Positions 22,693 to 33,699 of a stretch of 64,000 bases of DNA are shown piece by piece. The translations under genes and the position numbers were made by a program. This stretch comes from Canna indica (taxonomy: Eukaryota; Streptophyta; Magnoliopsida; Zingiberales; Cannaceae), in the NCBI GenBank assembly GCA_034359265.1, contig CP136898.1:1428501-1492500 (forward strand). The letters run 5' to 3'. Below the pieces are notes generated by a model, which saw nothing but the letters and a program-made list of their open reading frames with translations, searched no databases and had not been told where the DNA came from. Each line of letters opens with the position of its first letter. The stretch's first letter is position 1.

Positions 22693-23645
22693 GGGAGCGT
22701 TTGGTTGCCGCAAGTGCAAAACTGTAACTCTAACCGTAGCATTTGGATAACAAATTTATTTGATTTGCTACAAAAAATATTTTACAGCATTTACTAGTTG
22801 TAACTTGTATTTCTAATATCATTTGAGGGCCGCAAATGGAATTGCAGCCCAAAAAGCCCCCTCGCAATACAAGATTGTGGATTGCAAATATAATAAATTA
22901 AGTAATAAAAAATAATTACTTTTGACGATTTAGAGTCGGATGGAGACGAGATAGATATCAAAGTTGTAGGTTTTCGTGCGATGGACACGATGGTAGTATC
23001 ATATTTTAGATCCGATGTCGTTTGATGGATTTTTTAAATATGTTTTCAGTATTATACAAAAATTATAAATTATTAATTTATTGGACTAGATCTGGCAAAT
23101 CGTGTTGGGTCTAAGTTTTTGGCTCGGCCCGAAAAATTCGTGCTCGGCCCGGCACGGCTTGGGCCAACCCGAAAAAATTCGTGCCTAACCCGATCTGAAA
23201 AAATTGTGCCCAGCTCGGCCCGAAAAAAATCGTGCTAGGCTTGGTCAGAACAAATTCGTGCCAAGTCCGATCCGAAAAAATTCGTGCCCGGCCCGACTCG
23301 AAAAAATTCGTGCCCGGCTTGGTCTAACCCGAAAAAATTCGTTCCTGACCCAACCTTGCCCGAAAAAATTCGTGCACGTCTCGACCCAACCCAAAAAAAC
23401 TCATACCTGACCCAACTCGGCCCGAAAAAATTCATGTCCGGCCTGATCCGAAAAAATTCGTAAGATGTAAATTGCAAATGTAATTGCAACTTTTATTTAC
23501 GGTCAACCAAACACTTGCAAATAAAAATTATAACTTTACTTGCGGGCAATCAAACGGTAGGCTATAAAATTTATTTGCGGACATTTATTTTTGCATGTAA
23601 ATAAATTTTGCAGCATTAATATTTGCGAGCAACCAAATGCTCCGG
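22693..23645. mobile_element. terminal-inverted-repeat element inserted in a LINE tail
   Basis: The ends are GGGGAGCGTTTGGTTGC (22693) and GCAACCAAATGCTCC (23642), an imperfect TIR of about 15 bp. The corresponding place in the right-hand PAO unit (32712) has no insertion, which defines the borders. The interior has TGCAAAT/ATTTGCA motifs and a tandem array (23120-23462) but no transposase. The TIR recalls PIF/Harbinger or hAT elements, but no clean target-site duplication was seen, so the superfamily is open. Confidence 0.6.
23120..23462. repeat. tandem array of a CCCGAAAAAATTCGTGCC unit
   Basis: About 12-13 degenerate copies of CCCGAAAAAATTCGTGCC joined by CGG/CCC-rich linkers, with a period of about 25-40 bp. 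The unit contains the near-palindrome CGAAAAAATTCG. The array gives long false open frames on both strands. Confidence 0.8.
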
Positions 23646-24117
23646 ATGGAAAAACTAAAATTAATGTTATTAAATTATGAGCCTTTTTTTTCTTCGATCA
23701 AAAGTGAAACATTGCGGCCGCCCATGTTTCCTTTCAAAAGATTTAAAACGTTCCAAATAGAGGTTGTTTGAAAAGATTGAGTCCATTTGTTTGAAATGAA
23801 ATACTTGTGCCTAATCCATTTGTTTGAAAATATTGAGTCATTGCTTATTAAGCCCTTTTTTAATATTACTTGTAGCCCTGCATAAATAATTAAAATAAAG
23901 AACGATGCATTAAATGGGAAAATCAAAATTAGTTTTATTAAATTATGGGCATTTTTTCTTTGATGAAAATTGAGGCAGTACGGCCACAGTGTTTCATTTC
24001 AAAAGATGTAAAACGTTCAAAATAGAGGTTGTTTGAAAATATTGAGTCCATTTGTTTGAAATGAAACACGTTTGTCCAATCCATTTGTTTGAAAATATTG
24101 AATCATTGCCTATTAAA

Positions 24118-26248
24118 CCTTTTTTTTTCTTATCAAAAATAAAATTCATTAACTAATTAAGAAGAAGAAGAAAAATACGTAAGAAGTATATGATCAAGCT
24201 CAGGCAATCTTACAAAAGTTCATATATTGAATTTTTGTAGACGTCGAGCTAGATTTGCAACCCAGTGAGCCACTTTATTACACTCCCTAAAGTAAAATGA
24301 GAAACTATAATTTTGGAACTTCGAGATGAAGTCCCTAATTTGCCGAAAAACCAGACTGAGTCTTTGGAATCGGGCACCTTCCTTGAGTAACTTCTAACAT
24401 GAGTTTAGAATCACATTCAAGGATTATGTGAGTAAGCCGTTGATGAGCATCATATTGAATAACATGAAGAAGAGCTTTAGCTTCAGACATGGCAAGAGAA
24501 CAGATGCCAGAAAGATAGGTGCAAGCAGCATAAGAGCAAATGTCCTTACTGTCACGAACCATCATACCGCAGTCAGCCTCTGAATTTTGCCAAGAGTCAT
24601 CAAAATTGATTTTGAAGAAGTTGTTATCTGGGGGAATCCACTTATGAGGGCTGCAAGGATTTGCATTGAGAAAATTATTACCCTCAGGTACTTTGGGTGA
24701 ATGTATCTGCGCATTAAAGGCGAGAATTTTTGAGATGAGGCTAAGAGGGGTGAGCTGCTTGACAAGGTGGACCTTCTCATTCCTAACGTACCAGGTAAAT
24801 CAAAAGATCATAGCAATTAATGACTTAATCCATTCATTACACAGCCTAAGCCAATCCCCCTCTATCTAGGCGGTTTTAGGAGCGAGATCAAATGAGATTT
24901 TAGAAGAAAGAAAAGACCAAACAGAGGATGAATAATAACATAACAGAAACAAATGTTCAAGAGTCTCAACTTCTAAAGAATTCTAGCAAAGAGGGCAAGC
25001 AGTGACATAAGTCATGCCTATATGACTTAAGTAAGCCCTAGTTGGGAGCCTACCATGCAGTAATTTCCAAAGAAAAAGTTGAATTTTGAGGGGAGTTTAG
25101 GCTGCCAAAGAACAGACCAAGGAACATTACTTCTGTAAACCTGAAGGCTACGACTTCTAAGGAAATGATAGGCCGAACCCGTGGTAACAGACCCATTAGC
25201 CTCATGGTCCCAAATCTAAGTATCATCATCAGGTGTTAGGGACAAAGTAACATTCCTGATAGATTCCCACAAATAAGGATGGAAACGCAACATATCAAAG
25301 TTATCATTCCAATCATTTTCATGCATAAGGTAATTAACCGAAAGGGAATCAAGAGTAACATTCATATTCACATCAGTAGGCTTTAAAGAGAATGAAATAT
25401 CAAAGCACCAAGCCTCATTCATCACAGAAGTAGCAGTACCAGTGTTTAAGAGTTTCTTAAAACCAAACCTTAAGTCCCTGAAAGCCGAGACAAACAGCTT
25501 CCAAGCATAAGCACACTTAGCAAGAGTGATAACAGAAGCTTGAGTAAGTAAAGGATATTTATTCCTAACCAATTGAACCCAAATTGAATTACTATTCTCA
25601 AGTAAGAATGCATTCTCTTGAGCCGAAGAGTTTTGGCTTTGATACTAAGGTCATGGATCCCAAGACCTCCCTCCTCTTTAGGAAGAGTCAAACTATCCCA
25701 CTAAATGAGGTGAAGCCCCTTACTATCATCCTTAGGAGACCAAATAAAATGTCTTAATTTTGAAATAATAAAATCTATAAACTTGCTAGAAATCTAAGAG
25801 ACAGATAAAATATGTAAAGGTATATAATTCAACACAGAGTTAACCAAAACAATCCTACCAGCCTGTGATATAAAATTATTTTGCCAAAAATCTATTTTAT
25901 TATTAATGCTCTCAAGCACATAGTCATGAGAATGAGGGGGAGCCCTCCTAGGAGAAATGATTGCACCAAGATATTTGAAAGGATACTTACCCCTTTCATG
26001 ATAAGAACATTACAAACATGTTGTTTAATATTATGAGAAGTATTCTTTGATAAAAAAATTTCGATTTGCTTCAATTTGCAATTTGCCCAGTAAGATTCTC
26101 ATATATAGAAAGAATATTCTTAACAGCATGAAGGCCCTTATTAGTAGCTTTAAAAACAAGAAACACATCATCAGCATACATTAAATGAGATAATTGAATA
26201 TTATTCCTAAGCTTGAAAGGAATAATATCCTTGTTCTCCACCGCCAAA
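24118..26248 (-). mobile_element. 5'-truncated L1-type LINE (RT end, zinc finger, RNase H)
   Basis: The minus strand reads the end of a reverse transcriptase (YADD at 26178-26167), the conserved PKEEGGLGIHDL (about 25685), the zf-RVT region (TACPLC near 25005) and a plant-type RNase H (MSEAKALLHVIQ, IILECDSKLM; 24565-24335). It finishes in a poly-A tail, seen as T's on the plus strand at about 24119-24131. Frames are broken at several points, so it is inactive. It is 5'-truncated and sits inside another LINE tail, which resumes at 26249 with GGAGCCCCTGCG. Confidence 0.85.
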
Positions 26249-26812
26249 CTTGGAGCCCCTGCGTAAATAATTAAAATAAAAAATGATGCATTAAATGGGA
26301 AAACCAAAATTAATTTTATTAAATTATGGGTCTTTTTCTTTGATGAAAATTGAAGCATTGTGATCATATGCACTTCATTTTGAAAACTTTGGAACTCTCA
26401 AAATAGAGGTTACGATGGAACTGAAAACACGCCTACAAAACAAAAAAACATACCCTAGAAAACTAAAAATTAATAGGCATTTAGCTTATTCCATATATCT
26501 AAACTAGTCGCTATAGTGCGATTAATTAGGATTAATTTGCTTATCGAATATAGCATAGTTTCCGGTGTTCTAAAGGCACCAACACCAAATTAAGGGAATT
26601 AAAGGTCACAATGCGCCCATTTCTCATTGTCGTCGTCAAATGGAGAAGGAAGAAGGCAATAATTCGTGTTGAAAATCAAACGGGTAATACTATTTCAACA
26701 TTCTAAGGTGACTTGACATCCTTCCAAAAGGTGACTAGAGTCTCCACTTCCTCCTTACATACGACACTGCAAGTATCATCATTAATAGGAATGTCATGCT
26801 TGCAAAACTTAC
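26249..26812 (-). mobile_element. second LINE tail, interrupted by the inserted LINE
   Basis: It continues the tail block from 24050-24118 and matches 32665-33165 of the right PAO unit (AGCATAGTTYCYRRTGTTC, CATCCTTCCAAAAGGTGACT and TGCAAGTATCATC, which encodes part of a zf-RVT on the minus strand). No intact frame. Confidence 0.6.
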
Positions 26813-27624
26813 ACTACTATAAATAGGTACTTCAGCAATGACCGTTCAAGCCGTTGCAATTTGCAACAATGTTCTTACGGTCGCTCAAGTCGTTGCAGAT
26901 GTGTTGTATCTGCAACGGCTTTGATACGGCCGCTCGAGCCGTTGTAGATATATAATCATATCAGCAACAGTTTAGTTACGGCTACGGCATCCGTCACTCT
27001 TGAGCCAATCGCGCGCTCGCGGCGCAAAAATAAAATACTTATTAGCAACAGCGTTCTAACGGACAAGTGAGCCATTGCTGATGAGGCTAATTATCAGCAA
27101 TGACTTTTTTAACAGACAAGTGAGCTGTAACAACGCTGTTGCTGATAAGTTTATATAGGCCGAGGGTTCGCGCCTGCCCCTTCCTCCTCATTCTTCCTCT
27201 TCCTCTGCTGCCAACGCCGCCACCCCATCCTCGATCGTCGGATCTAGCCGTCGCTGTCTTCTATTGATCCATGTAAGTCTCGTCGACTATCCTCTCCATT
27301 CAATGTATAGATCCGGCCAAAACCCTATATTTTGGGTTTTGGTCGGTGGTCGGCGACCGCGGCCGGATCATTGTCTAGTGTTCGGACACTAGACTCCGGC
27401 GCAAGAAGTTAATTAAAATAATATTTTTTAGATTAGTTATTTAATTTATAAATTAATTGTTAGATTAATTTTTAGAGTTTAGATTAATTGTTAGGGGTTT
27501 AAATTAATTTTTAGATTAATCTATTTAGATTAATGTTATATTTTATATTAATATGATATTTTAGATTAATGTTATGTTTTAGATTAATTTGATACATTAG
27601 ATTAATGTTTACATTAATATTAAT

Positions 27625-27735
27625 TAGTCTGGAGTCGTCCCTAGTGGACTCATGCCAGAATCGTCCACTTAGGACTCGCGCCGGAATCGTCCACTTCGGA
27701 CTCGCGTCAGAATTGTCCACTATGGACTCGAACTA
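27625..27735. repeat. short tandem repeat inside the CACTA element
   Basis: About four copies of a 29-30 bp unit around GAATCGTCCACTTAGGACTC. The preceding 27420-27610 is a looser array of TTAGATTAAT motifs. Confidence 0.75.
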
Positions 27736-27869
27736 ACTCAAAATATTTAAAAAATAATCATCCCTCCGACGAGTTGATAAGTTTCACGTACGCATCGACG
27801 AGTCGGATATGATTTAGCAAAACCTTAGATCTGTTCGGGGGTTGTATGTTCGTGAATTGTCCCTGATTG

Positions 27870-28083
27870 GACAATTTGGGAATATAGTTATTTGTATTGC
27901 ACTTAGTTTTTTCTTTTAACCGTTAACTCATTCTAAATTTCGGCAGCATCTCTCTTGTTCTCTGATACGCGCCCAGATGATATGCGTATTCGGAGAACTA
28001 TAGGGAGATGCTACCGAAATTTAGAATAAAGTTAGCGGTTAAAAAAATACTTAGTGCAATATAAATAATATGAATCCCAAATG
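27870..28083. repeat. near-perfect hairpin with about 100-bp arms
   Basis: The arm 27870-27970 pairs with 28083-27983 around a 12-nt loop (27971-27982). Matching cores are TTCTAAATTTCGGCAGCATC against GATGCTACCGAAATTTAGAA, and GATACGC against GCGTATT. It lies just upstream of the transposase start. Confidence 0.8.
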
Positions 28084-28143
28084 AAATAGGACCATCCTAC
28101 CTAAAGATATTACCTAAAGATATTGTCAACTTTTTGACAGAAT

Positions 28144-28887
28144 ATGTTGGGCGATCGAAGTTGGATGTACCGACATCTTGATCGTGGAGCTTTAACGAAT
28201 GAGTTTCGGTTAGGCGTAACTTACTTCCTAAATTTCGTCTATTCGAATTGGAAATTCGTTAGCGTCGGTGATAAAATCCGATGTCCGTGCCGCATTTACT
28301 TGAATGGATGATTTTTGGATCGAGAAATTATCACTCTGCATCTATATAGCAAAGGATTTGCACCAAGATATTTTCTATTGACTTATCACGGGGAGTCACG
28401 TGAAGTCGGGACGTCAAGCAATCATGTCGTTCAAATACATGGTGAATCTTCTTCTACTGGTGTTTCTTCATCCAATCCATCTAATCTCTATAGAACTATG
28501 ATATTTGATAGTTCTGTGGGTCAATTTTACTTGAATGATAATGTCGATCTGCCAGTTATTGAGATGTCAGTGCCACCAGATACTGAGATTGAATTGTCGA
28601 ATAAAGAAGCCGCAGAATTTTACGAGATGTTGAAAGATGCCGATGAACCTTTGTATGAGAATTGTCCTAAATATACTAGGTTTTTGGCAATGACACAACT
28701 CCTAAACATCAAGGTCGATTATAATATCAGCAGGGTTGTGTTTGATCAAATTGCCGGATTGATTAATGGAATGATGCCTACTGATAATAAGTTTGAGCTA
28801 ACTTTTTATAATACTAAAAAGTTGATGAGAAAATTAGGGTTTGGGTACGAAAAAATACACGCATGTCAAAATAATTGCATTTTATAT
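28144..28887 (+). pseudogene. TNP2-type CACTA transposase, N-terminal part
   Basis: It begins ATG, then DRSWMYRHLDRGALTNEF and IRCPC, the transposase-associated zinc-type domain usually at the start of TNP2 proteins. TGA at 28309-28311 interrupts the frame. After it, FLDREIITLHLYSKGF continues the same domain. The following stretch (EAAEFYEMLKDAD, TQLLNIKVDYNIS, FYNTKKLMRKLGFGYEKI) matches the conserved entry into the Transposase_21 domain. The frame then stops at 28887, before the catalytic acidic residues. The transposase acts in the nucleus on the element's own ends; this copy cannot do so. Confidence 0.8.
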
Positions 28888-29045
28888 TGACAACCGTCGA
28901 GTGCATGGGACGGGGGAGTACATTAACAATTGCGTTGCATATATTATGGTAAGCATATTTATTTAAATTATCCATTATTTATTTATAATTTAAGTTTTAT
29001 GAAAAATGAAAAATCAAACTCGAGTAGGAGACCTACACTCAGACG

Positions 29046-29282
29046 GTGATGCAGCGCGGGGGCATCCCCGAGGACTTTGACGCAGGAGCGTGGGTCGAGG
29101 CTGCAGGTGGCTGGGACCACGATCGCGTATATGGATTTGCAGATATTAGTCATGCGCGAGCCGTGCTAGGGCCACTTGGGGCACCGACCCCTCTAGTCGC
29201 TGGTGAGCGACCGTCCACCTCCATGTCTAGTTATGATCATAGTAACAGAATAAGGACACTGGAGGGAACGGTCGCGCATTAG
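29046..29282 (+). pseudogene. CACTA transposase-like C-terminal fragment
   Basis: A 78-aa frame with WDHDRVYGFADISHARAV followed by a Ser/Thr-rich linker and an R-x-L-E-G coiled-coil start, like the tail of plant Ptta/En-Spm transposase proteins. Past its stop the same frame runs on (MMEHQSQMITEIHAM). No catalytic part is present. Confidence 0.55.
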
Positions 29283-30013
29283 AGTGAAATGATGGAGCAT
29301 CAGAGTCAGATGATAACGGAGATCCATGCTATGCTACGCAACATGTCAGGTCATACTGGAGCAGGCATCACTTCGGCATCATCTGATACATCATCCTGAG
29401 TCAGTCCACGCCGATGTACACCCAAGCACTTCAGACCCCGCTATATGATCCAGACCATCCTCTATCGTCGTCGTGAGATTTTATTATTTTGTTTAGAGGT
29501 TGACTTTGTTACTTGGATACTATATATACTTGATTAATTTGTTTTGTTTGAATATTGATACTATAGTTTTGAATTTGAATGATTTTTATATGATTTGGAT
29601 ATTGGTAGTTTTGAATTATATATCTGGGTGTATCTGTGATGTGTACGTGAATGGATGTGTGTATGAGTGTATGGGTGTGTGAGTTATGTATCAGATAATG
29701 TATTAATGTATTAATGAAATTTTAAAATTTTAAAATTTTTTAATTATAGGTTTACATCATACAACGGCTTTACCCAACCAAATTATTTATATTGGGAACC
29801 AAAAAATGAAGTGTTTGTTTAAATTGTATAACTTATTTGACTATTGATTTAAACTTATTTTGATTGGGTCGGATTAAGGAATTGTGTTTGTCAGCCCAAC
29901 TTAAACTTATTTTTATTTATTTTGATCACAACTAAATGAGGCAGGATCTTGTCGTAGACGACACGTGCTGACAAGGCTAAAATATTCATTATTGATATCA
30001 CATAAGATATTCC

Positions 30014-32100
30014 TTAATACGATTCCTTGGGCTTGACTTCAAAGCTACAAGCTCCCTCGGTGATGTGTTCATAGATCATCTCCGCAGAATTGATTCCTGA
30101 TATATATATGATTAAAAATAAATCAGAATCTTATTTTATATATAGCAACTAGAGATATGTCCTTAATGAAGAGGATCGAAGACCTGCTATATAAGCTCCA
30201 TGAACATAGCCATTATATCCTTCACTGGTGTGCTCGCCTGTAAAGTACAGCCTTCGGATGGGTGCCTTAATTCAACACAAACAATCACCTTAATTAATTA
30301 GTGACTCTGGATCTTGCTGAGGCAAATTTAAATGTGATTTCAAAAAGATATTAATGCGTACCTTGATGCAATCGAACTCATATTTGTTGACTCCGATCGG
30401 CCAGTTGGAGAAGCTTCCTTTGTAAAATTTATTAGACCACCACCTGGGAACAAGAATGTATTCTGCCTCTGGAATGTCTTCTCCAAAGATTTTGCGCAGC
30501 ACCTCCATGGCTTCTTTCTTTGTTTCAGAGTCATCCTGTTTCTCTATTCTTTTCGATTCATCGTCTGTGACTGTGACCATCAGAACATTGGCTCCCGGAT
30601 ACTCCTTCTCAAACTGCTGCCACAAAGGATAATATCCTCTCCGTTCACTGGCATATAGAAAGAACTGCGATCCGTCTCCATCCGGCCAAAACTTGTAAGG
30701 AAACTTAAGAAATATCTTTGTGTATACAGCCATATCAAACTCAGCCAGTGCCTGAGCCTTGTCATCCTACCTCATTCATGTTTATTATCCCTTATTAATA
30801 ATGCAGACAAATTAATTGCATATATAATATATTATCGAAAGAGTAACAAATAAATCATACTGGTAAAGCTGGATGAAAGTTGATGAGGTCTGATTGAAGA
30901 ACACCAAGGCTAACCGAAACAAGAACAAAGTCTGCTTTATATACTGATCCATCATCAGTGCTCACAGTTGCAGTCTCTTCTTCCGAATAGTCAATATTAA
31001 TCACAACCTGAGATAGTGGTTTAATTATTTATTGAAAAATATATAACTCCTGACCTTTTTTTTCGGTTAAATATATGTCGACTGTCGACTTCAAGATTAA
31101 TTATACGAAGAACATGGCTGACCTGTCCTAGATGGAGACGGGGATCCACAATGTTATCCTCCTCGTCTGTCTCGAGGAACTCGGTAGCCATTTTGTAAAC
31201 CAAGTATTCGTAGCCTCGTTGGTCCGCCACAAAGTAAACGTCGTCGCCGTAGTTGGCAAACGTCGGCAATGGGACAGTGCTTTGCAGGCTTGTCACTCTC
31301 GGAGGCTCTGCAAACTCGTAGTCGTAGTTGTAGTAGTCCACCGCCATTTCCACTTCTGATGAAGGTATTCTGCCGAGATAATTAATTAGGGACGTACAAC
31401 CATTTTATGCATGCATTAATTTGAGTTCCACATGCAAGAAGCCAAGAACAGTAGTGTAGCTGCTGCTATAACATGCTCACCTTTTCTCCAGCCGTTGAAA
31501 TGATTTAATAGAGATATCTTTATGACCACTACAGGGAAGTTTTTTGGAATACTCTTCTGCCGATTTATATGTCTCCTCCGCGTCGTTCATCACTTCATCC
31601 ACATCTTTTTGGTCGTGTTTTTTGCCACTGAAGTTTTTTAGCAAGTCATATATATATATATATCATATCATATATTAATTGAAGAAAATAATAATAAATA
31701 CTTTTGACCGTAGGTGTTGGAGGAGAGGTTGCTGTAGTCGGAGCGGAAAGTCCTCAGACCAACGTTCTCGGCCATCTCCCAGATGGGGTTGACCTCTTTG
31801 CCATTTACTCCTTCTACCCAATTGGCTCCCATCTCGACGTTGAGATCGGCGAAGCGGGTGCTGCGCATTCGACCGCCGATGTGGTTGGTGGCCTCGAGGA
31901 TGAGTATGTCAGTCACGCCCAGATCGAACAGTCTCTTCGCCGCCGAGATCCCTTGAGATTTTAAGTAAGTCTCTAAGCGTTAATTAATTCTTGGGCTAAA
32001 TAAGCTAGAATTAAGGTAAGTAAAGAAACTATATATAGATCGATGTACCAGACATTCCAGCTCCAACGATGATAACTTTGGAGGCATTACTAGTAGCCAT
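30014..32100 (-). CDS. PAO: polyamine oxidase (FAD-dependent), right tandem copy, intact
   Basis: Eight exons: 32100-32049, 31951-31702, 31627-31481, 31369-31123, 31007-30861, 30766-30362, 30265-30184 and 30096-30014. They join in frame (1413 nt) to 470 aa, the usual length for plant PAO. Residues 9-18 ([10 protein letters not shown]) are the Rossmann FAD motif, 33-46 ([14 protein letters not shown]) the FAD-ribose Glu region, and [12 protein letters not shown] carries the active-site Glu. IFLKF holds the FAD-side Lys and YFTGEHTSE is the C-terminal FAD motif. The middle ([15 protein letters not shown]) resembles maize apoplastic PAO, but there is no signal peptide and no peroxisomal tail (ends KESY), so a cytosolic enzyme is inferred. 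It oxidises spermidine or spermine with O2, producing H2O2. Whether it acts by terminal catabolism or back-conversion cannot be told from sequence. Confidence 0.93.
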
Positions 32101-32165
32101 CTCGATCTTAATTTGGATGAGCAGCAACTGAGTGATCTCTCTGCGTTTTGTGATCGAGGAAGATG

Positions 32166-32173
32166 TATATATA
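32166..32173 (-). promoter_or_regulatory. TATA box of the right PAO copy
   Basis: TATATATA on the minus strand 66-73 bp upstream of the ATG, aligned with the box of the left copy. Confidence 0.55.
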
Positions 32174-32599
32174 GCCAGACATAACTTAACCAAAATTGAT
32201 CAGAATTTAATTAAAATAATATATATTGACTTGATCGGCATTAATATTGACTAGCTTTATCGAGACGCATATAATATATATGTGCATGAATCATGCGTGA
32301 TTATATATTTATGGGATTTAGATCTAGTTCGTATCTTAATCATAATAATAAAAAATATAATTAGCATCTGCTTCTTGAGGATGAGCCACGTGAAACTTTC
32401 ATTTCCAGTAGGACCTTGCATGCCCTTCCAATCTAATTAATGAAGTAGAGATCTTGAAATTTATGCATCGTGTTTGTGCTGATCGAATCAGTCTTAATTT
32501 GTGATTTGGATCTTGTCATTTTTACTCTTACTAAATTCTTCATAAACAAGCATTATAATGTATTATGCGACAACTTAATTATTGTGATTCAATCCATTT

Positions 32600-33690
32600 A
32601 AATAAGCATTACTAAATTTGTTTGAAATATTGAGTCATTGCTTATTAAGTTTTTTTTAATTAATTACTTGGAGCCCCTGCATAAATAATTAAAATAATGA
32701 ACGATGCATTAAATGGGGAAATTATCAAATTTAATTTTATTAAATTATGGGACTTTTTTTGTTTGATTAAAAGTGAGGCACTGCATCCGCATGTGCTTCA
32801 TTTCAAAAGCTTTGAAACAATATTCAAAATTGAGATTACAACTGAACAAAAACACACCTACAAAATTTTAAAAAAAACTTATCCTAAAAAACTAACAATT
32901 AATATGCATTAAGCTTATTCTATGTATCTGAACTTGTTAATATAGTGCTTTTAATTAGGATATCCTTATCAAATATAGCATAGTTCCTAATGTTCCAAAG
33001 ACACCTAACACCAAATTAAGGAAAATGTCACAATTCGTGTTGTAAATCAAATAAGTAAGATTATTCCTAAGGTGATTCAACATCCTTCCAAAAGGTGACT
33101 AATTAAGAATCTCCATTTCCTCTTACAAAAAATGCAAGTATCATCCTCAATAGAAATATCGTGCTTGCACAACATATCATTGGTTTGGAGACTCTTCATG
33201 AAAATGAGCCGCGTGTGCACTTTCATTTTGAGAGGAGTTTTACCTTTCCAAAGTTTGACAAAAGAATCTTGCTTGATGTCTCGTTCCATATATCTCTTAT
33301 ATGCAAAAGTCATCGAGAAAGAACCGCTATATATTCAAGCACCGTTTGATTGAGTATGGCAAATTTGAGGATTGATCATGCGGGCTAATTAAGGAAATTC
33401 ACAAGTTCATGTAATCTAACGGAGTTAATGGTAGTGCACCACAACAAAGCCCATCTCCCCTCTCACGAGGAAGGTGTGAGCAACCGATTGAAATTCTATG
33501 ATATCGGCTACTCACGAAGAGATTTGGGAATATGAAAGAGGGGAAAGAATGCCCACACCAAAACTCGTTCAAAAAACTCGTAGAGGCACCATTACCCACG
33601 GAGGTAATCACTCCCGAACGATGGGCTTGATTAAAATAGGGGCGGTTGTCAACCTGACTCTATTTGGTCAAATAAGTGTACTCTTATAGT
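32600..33690 (-). mobile_element. L1-type LINE 3' fragment
   Basis: The minus strand carries SVGNGASTSFLNEFW (about 33600-33556), which matches the plant LINE phrase before the zf-RVT. It then carries FVKLWKGKTPLKMKVHTRLI and CKHDISIEDDTCIFCKRK (33260-33100), the zinc-binding reverse transcriptase domain. The tail block (32850-32600) is the one repeated in the left PAO unit. Frames are interrupted, and no RNase H is left. Confidence 0.8.
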
Positions 33691-33699
33691 ACATTACAA

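Larger units (their letters stand above)
22607..24118 (-). repeat. tandem truncated LINE tails
   Basis: A block of about 200-250 bp, starting near CATTTGTTTGAAATATTGAG and including GGAGCCCCTGCATAAATAAT and a T-run, occurs at 22607-22692 plus 23640-23790 (split by the TIR element), at 23800-24040 and from 24050 (continuing at 26248 after a LINE insertion). It matches the 3' end of the LINE fragment at 32600-33690. This suggests repeated 5'-truncated insertions or local duplication. Confidence 0.6.
26813..29770 (+). mobile_element. defective CACTA (En/Spm) transposon
   Basis: The left end CACTACTATAAATAGG (26813) fits a CACTA terminal repeat. It is followed by subterminal GCAACGGCT-type motifs in both orientations (26840-27140). 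A TNP2-type transposase N-terminus (28144-28887) and a Ptta/En-Spm-type C-terminal piece (29046-29282) lie inside. The central catalytic part is missing, and an internal stop breaks the first piece. A subterminal-like ACAACGGCTTTA appears at 29762, but no matching right TIR was seen, so the right end is approximate or deleted. It is absent from the right PAO unit, so it was inserted after the duplication or lost there. Confidence 0.7.

Noticed and set aside
23204..23489. 68-84 aa frames with repeated FF/RP motifs
   Set aside because: They are translations of the CCCGAAAAAATTCGTGCC tandem array.
26813..29770. CRISPR-like or phage origin of the spaced repeats
   Set aside because: The repeats are CACTA subterminal motifs of a plant transposon in a eukaryotic window.
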